From: Labilibacter sediminis
Lineage (GTDB): Bacteria; Bacteroidota; Bacteroidia; Bacteroidales; Marinilabiliaceae
Direction of reading: 5' to 3'
Length of the DNA: 64,000 bases
NCBI RefSeq assembly: GCF_005877885.1
Contig: NZ_VCHY01000003.1
Coordinates: 1-64,000 of the forward strand
Every line of letters begins with the position of its first letter. The first letter of the stretch is position 1. Shown piece after piece: positions 36,809 through 45,392 of this stretch. The position numbers and the translations under genes are program-made. The notes beneath the pieces are model-generated. The model had not been told where the DNA came from, did no database searches, and was given only the letters and a program-made list of their open reading frames with translations.

Positions 36809-39613
36809 TTAAATGCCTGTATTCATATATATATCAAACTGAAATCCTTTCTGTGGACTACTAACAACATTGTATTTGCCATCAATAGAACTTAATCGTC
36901 CTATTACACTACGCAATCCAATGCCGTGATGATCGTTTACAGCCTTATTAAAGTCAAACCCTTTTCCATCATCAGCATAACGGCAAGTTAACTTTTGTCC
37001 CTCACACAGCAAATCAATTTTTATATTTTTAGCCACAGCATGCTTTATTGTATTATTAATTAACTCTATTATAATTCGATAAAGAGCCAACTCCCTGCTT
37101 TTATCATCCAACGATTCGATATTAATATTGAGGTTTATCTTAAGCGCGCTAACTTTTTCTATTCTATAACAAAAAGACTTTAATGCTGCTTTTATCCCAT
37201 AGCTGGTAAGCACGTTTGGCATTAGATCGTTAGATATTGAACGTGTTTTTTCAACTGCCGAGTTAACAAAGTCACTTAAATATTCAATCATCGACAAACG
37301 TTTCTCCCTATCGTCGTTATTATAAGCAAGCTCTTTAATATAGAGCTTTATTCCAGATAAGAAAGGTCCCAACTCATCATGAAGATCTTCCGCAAATTTT
37401 CTTCGTTCTGCTTCCTGGGTTTCTATGATGGTATTTAAAATTTCTTTATCATGTTGTTTTTGCCGTGTAATATCACGCGTTATAGTTAAGATATGAGGAA
37501 CCCCATCAATATGAATAAAGTTTGCAGACATCATACCTGTGATTAACTGTCCGTTTTTACACCGGAACACAGCTTCCAGGTTTTTACACTGTCCCTTCTG
37601 ATTCAACTCACTTAATAAAGCCTCCCTATCAGCCTTTATATGCCATAAGTTTAGATCTAGTGCCGAATGTCCAATTGCATCATTACGACTAAAACCTGTA
37701 ATAGCTGTAAAACCCTCATTTACGTCAACATAATAACCATCCATAGTTGTAATACAAACCGCATCCGGACTAGTAATAAAGGCCGCTCTGTATTTAGCTT
37801 CACTCTCACGGATCACCTGTTCAGCATTTTTCTGCTGGGTCACATCCTGTGCTACACCAATTGCTCTTATCAATATTCCCTGCTCATCAACAATAAAATC
37901 AGCTCTTTGTCTTATCCACTTAATCTTTTTGTTGGTAATAATACGATGCTCCACATTATACGAATGCTCCTTAATACCCTTTTCCCATTGTTTTTCAACA
38001 AAATTACGATCATCAGGATGAACAGTATCCAAAAATCGTTCATAGCTAAGTCTTGAATTTTCGGGCAGGTCAAACAAACGGAAGTTTTCCTTTGTCCAAT
38101 ACATCCGAGTATTCTGAAAATCATATTCCCATGTACCAATCTGTCCTATTTCCTGTGCTTTCTCCAAGTAGTATTGTTTCTTTTTGATCTCTGCTTCAAT
38201 ATTCTTCTTTTCTGTGATATCACTAAAAATACAATGGGTTTGTTTAAAAGAACCATCCATGTTATACATTACGTTACCATCCAGGCTAACAACAATATGC
38301 TTTCCATCTTTAGTAACCAGTACTAACTCAGCATTTCGAACTTTTCCGGACTGGATAAAAGTATTAAAGGATTTATTAAACTTTAGTTTTGAGTCTACAC
38401 TCATAAACTCATAAAAACAATGACCTATAACTTCGTTTTTTTGATATCCCATAAGGGTTAACCAAGCCTTATTAACATCAATAAAGCAACCTTCTTTATT
38501 TAACGACTGGTAACTCAACGGTGCCTTCTCATACAATATCCGGAACTTTTCTTCACTTTGCTTAAGAACACTTTCAATCTTCTTTTTATCTTCAATTTCA
38601 ATCTGTAACCGCTTTGTAATATTTTCTATTTTTAAAGTCCGGAATTTCCAGATAAGCATATAAACCGAGAGAATAACGGTAATTATCAAACCAATATATA
38701 GCATCATATTGGCATCTTCATAGACAGTTACCGGTGTAAAAGTTTGAAACTCCAAATTCAGTAACTTATTATAAAAGGGAATCTTAAAAGAGTGAGTATA
38801 TGTTTGCCTTTGCCTGACTTTAACAATATCTACAGGAGCATGATACTCTGCTAACAAGATTGGATTAATACTATCTGTATGATCATTAATCGTTACAGAA
38901 ATATTTTCTTCCTTAAATTGCGCTAAAGTATGTTCAAGTATCTTATCCAATTGCAGGCGTGCAATCAGCAAGGCCTCAACATCTTTACTCTCTAATTTAT
39001 TATAAATAGGCAGAATCGTCAACATGCCCGACATGGTTGTATCACCGATCGTAAGCGCACAGTTTGTTAAAGTTAACTGTCGATTATTAAGGGAGGATTG
39101 AATGCTGGCATAAACCATCTTCTTTGAAGCAAAATCGAATCCACGAAATGCGTTATTCATAATTTTATTCGGACAGGAATACACCGCCGGATAATATCTC
39201 ATTCGCTCTCTAGCCGGTATAAATTCACCTTGTTCATCAATCTCTTGAAGTTGAAAGTCGAGAATACCTTGTTGCTGCAATTTTAGCCTTAATGTATTGA
39301 GAGTAACACTATCGTATATTTCATTCACCCAACAAATATTTTGTATTCCCTTATAGGACTTTAGTATGGGAGATGCAAGTTGCTCAAATTCCTGGTTAGG
39401 TATATCCCAGTCATGTTCAAAAAGCCTCAACAGATTAAAAATTGTATTAAACTCGTTTACAATAGCAATTTTGCGCTCGCGTACATGCTGATTTATATAT
39501 TCACCCTGAAATTCATGGGCTTCATTTTTCTCATAAACATAAAGCTTAAAAGAAATTACAATACCAAAAATCAGCAGAAAAAAAATGGATGAATACCTTT
39601 TAAGATTGTGCAT
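36809..39613 (-). CDS. CHASE- and PAS-domain sensor histidine kinase (HisKA_3 type)
   Basis: A 934-residue kinase. TM1 lies at about 10-25. The periplasmic part (about 30-300) has a CHASE-like sensor (FEQLASPILKSYKGIQNICWV, MRYYPAVYSCP, NAFRGFDFAS). TM2 is near 305-325 (MMLYIGLIITVILSVYMLIW). Three PAS domains follow (about 355-470, 480-600, 605-715). The HisKA_3 H-box is RRKFAEDLHDELGPFLSG with His745, and the HATPase ends with DDGKGFDF and GIGLRSVIGRL. HisKA_3 kinases pair with NarL-type regulators, and one follows after 13 bp. Many CHASE domains bind small aromatic or cytokinin-like ligands, but the ligand here is not known. Confidence 0.92.
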   Translation of the reverse strand: MHNLKRYSSIFFLLIFGIVISFKLYVYEKNEAHEFQGEYINQHVRERKIAIVNEFNTIFNLLRLFEHDWDIPNQEFEQLASPILKSYKGIQNICWVNEIYDSVTLNTLRLKLQQQGILDFQLQEIDEQGEFIPARERMRYYPAVYSCPNKIMNNAFRGFDFASKKMVYASIQSSLNNRQLTLTNCALTIGDTTMSGMLTILPIYNKLESKDVEALLIARLQLDKILEHTLAQFKEENISVTINDHTDSINPILLAEYHAPVDIVKVRQRQTYTHSFKIPFYNKLLNLEFQTFTPVTVYEDANMMLYIGLIITVILSVYMLIWKFRTLKIENITKRLQIEIEDKKKIESVLKQSEEKFRILYEKAPLSYQSLNKEGCFIDVNKAWLTLMGYQKNEVIGHCFYEFMSVDSKLKFNKSFNTFIQSGKVRNAELVLVTKDGKHIVVSLDGNVMYNMDGSFKQTHCIFSDITEKKNIEAEIKKKQYYLEKAQEIGQIGTWEYDFQNTRMYWTKENFRLFDLPENSRLSYERFLDTVHPDDRNFVEKQWEKGIKEHSYNVEHRIITNKKIKWIRQRADFIVDEQGILIRAIGVAQDVTQQKNAEQVIRESEAKYRAAFITSPDAVCITTMDGYYVDVNEGFTAITGFSRNDAIGHSALDLNLWHIKADREALLSELNQKGQCKNLEAVFRCKNGQLITGMMSANFIHIDGVPHILTITRDITRQKQHDKEILNTIIETQEAERRKFAEDLHDELGPFLSGIKLYIKELAYNNDDREKRLSMIEYLSDFVNSAVEKTRSISNDLMPNVLTSYGIKAALKSFCYRIEKVSALKINLNINIESLDDKSRELALYRIIIELINNTIKHAVAKNIKIDLLCEGQKLTCRYADDGKGFDFNKAVNDHHGIGLRSVIGRLSSIDGKYNVVSSPQKGFQFDIYMNTGI

Positions 39614-40267
39614 AATAGATTTAAATCAGTTCAAGCCTTAAACAAATATATAAAGATTGTCAGGCACTTCAAATACTCACTATCAATTTCAGAAAAAGGC
39701 AAAATCACATAAAAACACAATTGTTATCAATAGGCTTTCAGATACATTTTGATGCACCACTGTATATTGAAAATCACTATTAACCGATTAAATTTTTCAA
39801 GCTTGTAAATTATTGGATATTTGTCTCAAGCCGACGGGCTTTTCATTTTTGCCAACAGCTGCAAAAACGGAAACAAAAAAAGCCGCCGCTGACATGAAAA
39901 ATCTAAAAATCATTGCTCTTCGCTAAAAGAAAAGAACTCGCTAAAGCTCAAACAGCTTTTCTTTCTTAACGCTACGCTTAATGATTTTCTTAACGTTTTT
40001 ACATGAAGGCGGTTTAGTTACCTCGACAAAATGCCTAATTCATTAACCTACTACTCCTCAAATTAACACAATACACCATATTAAGATTAGTCGGTCCGTA
40101 ATGATTGAAAATATTTTTTTTTGGTACAGCATGAAAACATACCTTCTGTGAACGTGGTCAGTTTCGCTCTGCAGGTTTGCCTTTAATTCGGCTCCATGCA
40201 ATCTTTCAAAAGTTGTCCCCACAACCAAAGAAAGAAAAACTTATGCCTCAAATTTGCATCTCTCTAA
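39614..40267. other. 650-bp gene-poor gap with structured repeat
   Basis: No convincing ORF. The core is the imperfect inverted repeat at 39878-40015. To its right, 40080-40240 contains coding-like but stop-broken sequence (on the - strand, fragments such as SFFGCGDNF and WSRIKGKPAE) that looks like decayed or dispersed repeat DNA. I cannot assign it to a family. Confidence 0.45.
39878..40015. repeat. Imperfect 138-bp inverted repeat
   Basis: The left arm (AAAGCCGCC, CATGAAAAATC, AAAATCATT from about 39878 to 39914) meets its reverse complement on the right (AATGATTTT, GTTTTTACATG, GGCGGTTT from about 39980 to 40015). The middle also folds (AGAAAAG near 39928 with CTTTTCTT near 39956). As RNA or single-stranded DNA it would make a long hairpin. 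It is consistent with a dispersed palindromic element. Confidence 0.6.
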
Positions 40268-40888
40268 TTACTTAAGGTATACTTGTGAGATATCATTTAC
40301 AACACTCCAATACATTTCTGCTACTCCTTCCTTAATCTTTACAGTATACGTGGTAAGTCCGAAATCCCACGTCCTATACAAGGAAGACCATTGCTCATTT
40401 AAATCACCGGGCGAAAAAGTAATCGGTCCTGTATGATAAGATCCATCCCAATCGTAATACGAAGGCTCTCCCGGATGATACTGTTCAGTAAACGAGTAGG
40501 TGCCGACCTCACTCAGTTTGAATCTTTCAATTGTTTCAACATACTGATAGTTATCCTGTCGCACCAAACAAAAGCTATAGTATAAACTATACGTCTTATC
40601 CTTTTTCAGTATTAACGATCCTGATATAGAATCTAAAACAAGACCATCCCTAAAATATTGATAACTGGTATATTCTTCCCCATCGAGTGAAAACTTTAAA
40701 GAATACAATTTATAGGTATTATAAAGCCTAACCTCATGTTCCCGTTTCCCAATATTATCAAAATCAGGATCAAAAGTACATCCATGAAGAAAGCCAAGGA
40801 ACAAACAATAGAGCACACCTAAGCTCCAAAATTTAGTAAGGAGTTTATAACAGCTAACTGTTTTTTTATTTAAGGCTTTGTTATTCAT
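40268..40888 (-). CDS. Hypothetical lipoprotein (206 aa)
   Basis: Start 40888 (MNNKALNKKTV) precedes a long signal (LLTKFWSLGVLYCLFLGFLHGC, Cys36 as lipobox cysteine); the frame is also open from 40933. The mature protein is rich in Tyr and strands (VRLYNTYKLYSLKFSLDGEEY, GSLILKKDKTYSLYYSFCLV, GTYSFTEQY), which suggests a lipocalin-like or small beta-sandwich fold. I recognise no family. It stands alone on the - strand beyond a large gap. Confidence 0.6.
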   Translation of the reverse strand: MNNKALNKKTVSCYKLLTKFWSLGVLYCLFLGFLHGCTFDPDFDNIGKREHEVRLYNTYKLYSLKFSLDGEEYTSYQYFRDGLVLDSISGSLILKKDKTYSLYYSFCLVRQDNYQYVETIERFKLSEVGTYSFTEQYHPGEPSYYDWDGSYHTGPITFSPGDLNEQWSSLYRTWDFGLTTYTVKIKEGVAEMYWSVVNDISQVYLK

Positions 40889-41031
40889 CTCTGATACCTT
40901 TAATTTAGAAAACAACATACCGATATAAAACAATCTTTTCCAAAGCTTTAAACTTTGGAAAAGGTCAGAAATTCATAAATAAAGCCATAATTCTCCCGGT
41001 ATAAACCCTAATAATGGATATATGGTCTTAT

Positions 41032-42318
41032 TTATTTTATCAATATCATCTTTCTTGTCTGCACTATCACCTGACCAACTCTCATTTCATAATAATAAAT
41101 TCCATTGGGGTAGTAATGATTTTCGAACTTTATAGTATAATTCCCTGGTAATTGGTATTCATTAACCAAACTCTCAAGCTTAATTCCTGCACTATTATAA
41201 AGAGAAATAGAGACAACTCCCGGCATTTGAATCTGATAATTAATTTCAGTATTAAAATAAACCGGGTTAGGATAATTCTGATCCATGGAAAAAAGCTTCA
41301 TCTCCGAATCCGGATTAATGCTGGTGGCCACTCCACCGGTAGAAGTATGCAAAACTACTCCCGGATAACCTATACCTCCCCCTACTATCCAACCTTCTGT
41401 ATCACTTATAAAATGAACATCCCACAACTCACAACTTTGGTCACAATCCTGATCTGTCCAGGTATATCCATAATCTGCAGAATAAACTATATTGCCACCA
41501 TTACCCACAGCCCATGCCTTTCCTGTTGTGATCATATCAACTGCCTGCCACCTATATCCTGAGTTTGCTCTATTTTCCCATGTTGCTCCACCATTTTCTG
41601 TATATAGAATGGTTGCCACCAATCCCACAGCAACACCTTTGACTGAATTTGCAAATGAAACTCCATTTAATTTTCTTTCAGTAGGATTTGTCTGCTCTTC
41701 AAAACTGACACCTCCGTCAATAGTATTCATTATGGTGAAGTTATACTGAGCATCAGGAGTTCCAACAAACCAACCCGTATTCTCATCTACCAGCCAGCAT
41801 GCATTAAAATTCCCGTTGCCACATCCACCTCCAAGTTGAGTCCAGCTATCTCCGGGAATCTGAGATTTCCATACATGTCCTAAACCTCCTGTAGCATAAA
41901 TTGTGTATACTTTTTCAGATTCAGAATAAGAAAAATCTATTTCATTTACGTGAGTAGCAACACTTTGAGGCAAATCAATTCTTGTCCAGTTTACTCCCCT
42001 ATCAACTGTTTTAAGCACAAAAGCTCCTCCACTTTCAGGATCTCCGGCTACAAATCCAGTATCACGATTTAAAAACGTAACTGTTAAAAAATCGTCAGTG
42101 TAACCAGTATTCACAACATTCCAACTGCTTCCTCCATTTGAGGAATGTAATACTGTTCCGGATTGTCCTACAGCCCACACATGCTCAGCATCTACAGCAT
42201 ACACTCCCAACAAACCTGCATAAGTTGAAGAAGGCGTTTGATTTGTCCATCCACTTTGTCCCCAACAATTAAATGTAAAAAGGCTCACAACAATTGATAT
42301 AAGTAATAAAAAACGCAT
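41032..42318 (-). CDS. Ycf48/sortilin-like beta-propeller with T9SS sorting domain
   Basis: A 428-residue exported protein (MRFLLLISIVVSLFTFNCWG signal). It has repeated propeller blades of the BNR/Ycf48 type: GVYAVDAEHVWAVGQSGTVLHSSNGG, FLNRDTGFVAGDPES, TGWFVGTPDAQYN, KGVAVGLVATILYTENGGATW, TGKAWAVGNGGNIVYSADYG and TEGWIVGGGIGYPGVVLHTS. The tail is a T9SS type A sorting domain (FSMDQNYPNPVYFNTEINYQ, GIYYYEMRVGQVIVQTRKMILIK). Secretion by T9SS is expected; the function of such propellers in this phylum is mostly unknown. Confidence 0.85.
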   Translation of the reverse strand: MRFLLLISIVVSLFTFNCWGQSGWTNQTPSSTYAGLLGVYAVDAEHVWAVGQSGTVLHSSNGGSSWNVVNTGYTDDFLTVTFLNRDTGFVAGDPESGGAFVLKTVDRGVNWTRIDLPQSVATHVNEIDFSYSESEKVYTIYATGGLGHVWKSQIPGDSWTQLGGGCGNGNFNACWLVDENTGWFVGTPDAQYNFTIMNTIDGGVSFEEQTNPTERKLNGVSFANSVKGVAVGLVATILYTENGGATWENRANSGYRWQAVDMITTGKAWAVGNGGNIVYSADYGYTWTDQDCDQSCELWDVHFISDTEGWIVGGGIGYPGVVLHTSTGGVATSINPDSEMKLFSMDQNYPNPVYFNTEINYQIQMPGVVSISLYNSAGIKLESLVNEYQLPGNYTIKFENHYYPNGIYYYEMRVGQVIVQTRKMILIK

Positions 42319-43285
42319 CTCTAAAAAATTTTAAAGTACATTGAGTAGTAACTAAGGCAATCAAAGTCATTAACTATCTGACTGGAGAAGGAATGGCAAG
42401 TAATTTCTTACCTCGAACAACACCACAATATCTATTAGATAATTGTTAATATCAGCATATCAAAAACGCGTTTATTAAATTTAAAACACAGATGAAGTTT
42501 AGTCAACCTTTTTATTATGAATAAAGGCATATTGACTCCGACGTAATTCGATATTGCCTCGTAATTACTTCGGATACACTTCTGTAAAAAAACATATATA
42601 AATCACATGAAACTCAGACCAAACTCACATATATGTGAGTTTGGTCTGAGTTTCATATAAGTTTATTGTGAATTATATCCCACTTTGTTACGAGGAAATC
42701 CCGATGTTGGCATGGAGTTGTTAGTATGCAATGCAAAGCGTTTGCACATAATCGGCTAAGGAATAAGGTTTAATTGATAAGTACAATCCTACTAAAACAC
42801 AAAAATGCGCATTTTGTATAAAAATAGTTTCAAAACTGCGCAAAAGATGATTCCTCAAAAGTAATGCATTTGAGCAATACAGGAAAAGTTAATGAAAAAA
42901 GACACTGATTCAACAACCAATCCCCTTTCTCCACTATAAATTCACATACTTTGTTGTACTCAAATCCAATTTGTGGTTATTAGGATATATGAGCTGATGG
43001 TTGAAATAGTCTTTTAAACCCGCATTATGTATTAGAACTTCGTCATGAGGATTGAAAGTGCAATAAAACAAGACTTTACCGAAACGAGGCATAGCATCGT
43101 TCTGGTGAGTTGAGGTGAAGTAACGAAGTGACTTGTTTTGAAGGAATTTCAATGTGTAATAGATTTTCTAATGCATATTGTGGGTTAAATCAATGCAAAT
43201 TGGGTTCAGACAAAATCTTATCTGAAGTAATTTATTTAGACCCAAGATATAAAAAGAAACAATCTAATTTTCTTAACTTTAATAG
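42319..43285. other. 967-bp gap between divergent genes, with 50-bp palindrome
   Basis: The main feature is a perfect 50-bp palindrome (42607-42656). A weaker hairpin lies near 42510-42545 (AGTCAA with TTGACT, CCTTTTTATT with AATAAAGG). A 72-codon - strand ORF at 42934-43152 is present but is rejected as a gene. The promoters of the T9SS propeller gene (-) and the TonB-dependent receptor operon (+) should lie here, but I see no clear TAnnTTTG near the starts. Confidence 0.5.
42607..42656. repeat. Perfect 50-bp palindrome
   Basis: The 25-base left arm starts ATGAAACTCAGACC and the right arm is its exact reverse complement, with an ATATAT centre (42629-42634) and no unpaired loop. Such an uninterrupted palindrome is rare in AT-rich spacer DNA. 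It lies between divergent genes, so it terminates neither. It may be a recombination or replication-linked element, a transposon-derived end pair or an operator. Confidence 0.85.
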
Positions 43286-45298
43286 GTGCATTTCAAATCC
43301 TTAATAGACGCTTTGATGCCTGTTATAAATCTCATTAGACCAATCCTCATTATGCTTATATGGATTCTAGCAAATTCACACTATTCCTTTGCTCAAAATG
43401 ACAGCCTTGATCTTTACCAATACAGCCTTGCTGATCTTTCAAAATTAAAAGTCATTTCTGCTTCAAAAATCCTCAAAACCATAAATGAAGTTCCTGCTAC
43501 AATACGGATCATAACAGCTGAAGATATCAAAGCAAATGGATATTTTACCTTAGAAGAATCGCTCGCAGACCTGCAGGGATTTCAATTTAGAAACATACAG
43601 GGATTTAACAGCTATGTTTTTCAGCGAGGAATACCCAGTCAAAATAATTTGATTCTTATTTTAGTTAATGGCATTCAGATAAATGAACTGAACTCCGGAG
43701 GATTTTATGGGGGTGGACAATATAACTTATCTAATGTTGAACGAATAGAAGTGGTGTATGGTCCGGCGTCTGTGATTTATGGAACAAATGCAATTTCAGG
43801 AATTGTGAATATCATTACCAAAAAGTCGTCTGAAAAAGAAAGTCTAAAAATCAATGGTCTTTTGGGATCTTTTAACACCCACTATGCAGATGCCAGTTAT
43901 TGTTACACTAACCCCCAAAGGGATTTTGGCATACGTCTGTCTACAATGATTAAGACAACAGAAAAAGCTAACTTAATAGGAGCCGAGGGTGATTACAACT
44001 GGACTGAGAAAATGGAAAATTACGAAGATGATTATTCATTTGATGCCACTTTTCATTTTAAAGATTTCAAAGCCGGCCTTATTTTCCAAAACAAACAATC
44101 TTCACGTACCACCAATAACCCTTCTGTTGAAACAGATTACCGGGATTATGGCACATTGTGGAATATTCGTTTCATAAATGCCTACATGAGCCATATATAT
44201 GAACATTCCAATAACCTCTCTCTAACAACTACTATCTACAACCGAAATGCAACTGTTCTTGATAATACTATTGCTTCTATAAATGATACTTCACAAGTTG
44301 GTTACTACCGTCCAAACTATTTAATCGGTTTTGAAAGTATTTTTGACTACTATGTAAACAAAAGGCTTTTGCTCAACGGGGGCATACTTTTTGAATATGA
44401 AAGGTTAGCAGATTCGTTTTCTAAAACCATTAGTAATTCCCCAAATGAAAATCCACCTGTGCCGTCCAAACCACAAATGATGGATAATCACTTAACCAGC
44501 CTGTTTATTGAAACGCAATACAAACCTTCTTCGTTTTTAAGTTTGATTGGAGGTTTACGTCTTGATAATAGTAGCATCTACAACCAGGTTGTTACTCCAC
44601 GACTGGGTGTAGTTTTTATTTATAAAAACTGGATTACAAAAGCCTTATATACGGAAGCTTTCAGGGCACCTAAACCTTGGGATTATACAAGTGGAGCGGG
44701 AAACCCGGATCTGAAGCCGGAGAAAATGAAATCATATGAACTATCACTTCATTATTCCCAATCAGAACATCTTAATTTTGAGATGTCTCTATATAAAAAC
44801 AATCTGAATGACGGGATTATTAAGGAATCCCTAGAGGATGATAACTTCAGATGGATAAACAGCAGTAAAATCAGCACTGATGGTATAGAACTATCATTGC
44901 AATATTCAAAACATAAAATCAAAACCTACCTTAATTACACATATAATTACAGTACAAATGAGGATAAAGAGCTAATTCCGGAAATAGCTATACATGGTAT
45001 TAACTCCGGAATAACCTATTCAGCCAACAACCATTTAAAATTTAATATCAGGGCCAATTATTCAGGAAAAAGAAAAAGCCCAATAACGATAACCTCCACA
45101 GGAAAGGATTTCATTGAACCTTTTGTAATTTTTCACGGAACAGTTTCTGTTTTTAACTATAGCCACTATGACCTTCAATTCATTGTAAAAAACATATTCA
45201 ATAAAAAATATTACCATACTCCGAATCTAAATCAAACTGTAGAAAGATACCGTCAACCACAAAGAACTCTTATGCTGAAAATAGGATATACCTTTTAG
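43286..45298 (+). CDS. TonB-dependent outer-membrane receptor
   Basis: A 670-residue receptor. The N-terminus has a hydrophobic signal (LIRPILIMLIWILANSHYSFA); the ATG at 43316 is an alternative start. The plug domain is clear: VISASKILKTINEVPATIRII, GFNSYVFQRGIPSQNNLILIL, NVERIEVVYGPASVIYGTNAISGIVNI. A barrel of about 500 residues follows, ending RTLMLKIGYTF. There is no carboxypeptidase-like N-terminal domain, so it is of the short vitamin B12/siderophore-like kind rather than SusC. The next gene is a YfiR-domain kinase 94 bp downstream, which suggests transport tied to sensing. No cognate SusD or siderophore gene is near. Confidence 0.9.
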   Translation: MHFKSLIDALMPVINLIRPILIMLIWILANSHYSFAQNDSLDLYQYSLADLSKLKVISASKILKTINEVPATIRIITAEDIKANGYFTLEESLADLQGFQFRNIQGFNSYVFQRGIPSQNNLILILVNGIQINELNSGGFYGGGQYNLSNVERIEVVYGPASVIYGTNAISGIVNIITKKSSEKESLKINGLLGSFNTHYADASYCYTNPQRDFGIRLSTMIKTTEKANLIGAEGDYNWTEKMENYEDDYSFDATFHFKDFKAGLIFQNKQSSRTTNNPSVETDYRDYGTLWNIRFINAYMSHIYEHSNNLSLTTTIYNRNATVLDNTIASINDTSQVGYYRPNYLIGFESIFDYYVNKRLLLNGGILFEYERLADSFSKTISNSPNENPPVPSKPQMMDNHLTSLFIETQYKPSSFLSLIGGLRLDNSSIYNQVVTPRLGVVFIYKNWITKALYTEAFRAPKPWDYTSGAGNPDLKPEKMKSYELSLHYSQSEHLNFEMSLYKNNLNDGIIKESLEDDNFRWINSSKISTDGIELSLQYSKHKIKTYLNYTYNYSTNEDKELIPEIAIHGINSGITYSANNHLKFNIRANYSGKRKSPITITSTGKDFIEPFVIFHGTVSVFNYSHYDLQFIVKNIFNKKYYHTPNLNQTVERYRQPQRTLMLKIGYTF

Positions 45299-45392
45299 TA
45301 GGATCTAATGATATTTTTTAATCATTAACTTAAAATCTGCCGATAAGGTCAGTGATAGAAGAGAAAAAGTAAAAATCGTAAAGTAAGATGTT

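Noticed and set aside
42934-43152. 72-codon - strand ORF (MKFLQNKSLRYFTSTHQND...)
   Set aside because: It has no recognised domain, no good start context and lies in a repeat-rich gap. The sequence looks like dispersed repeat DNA read as protein.
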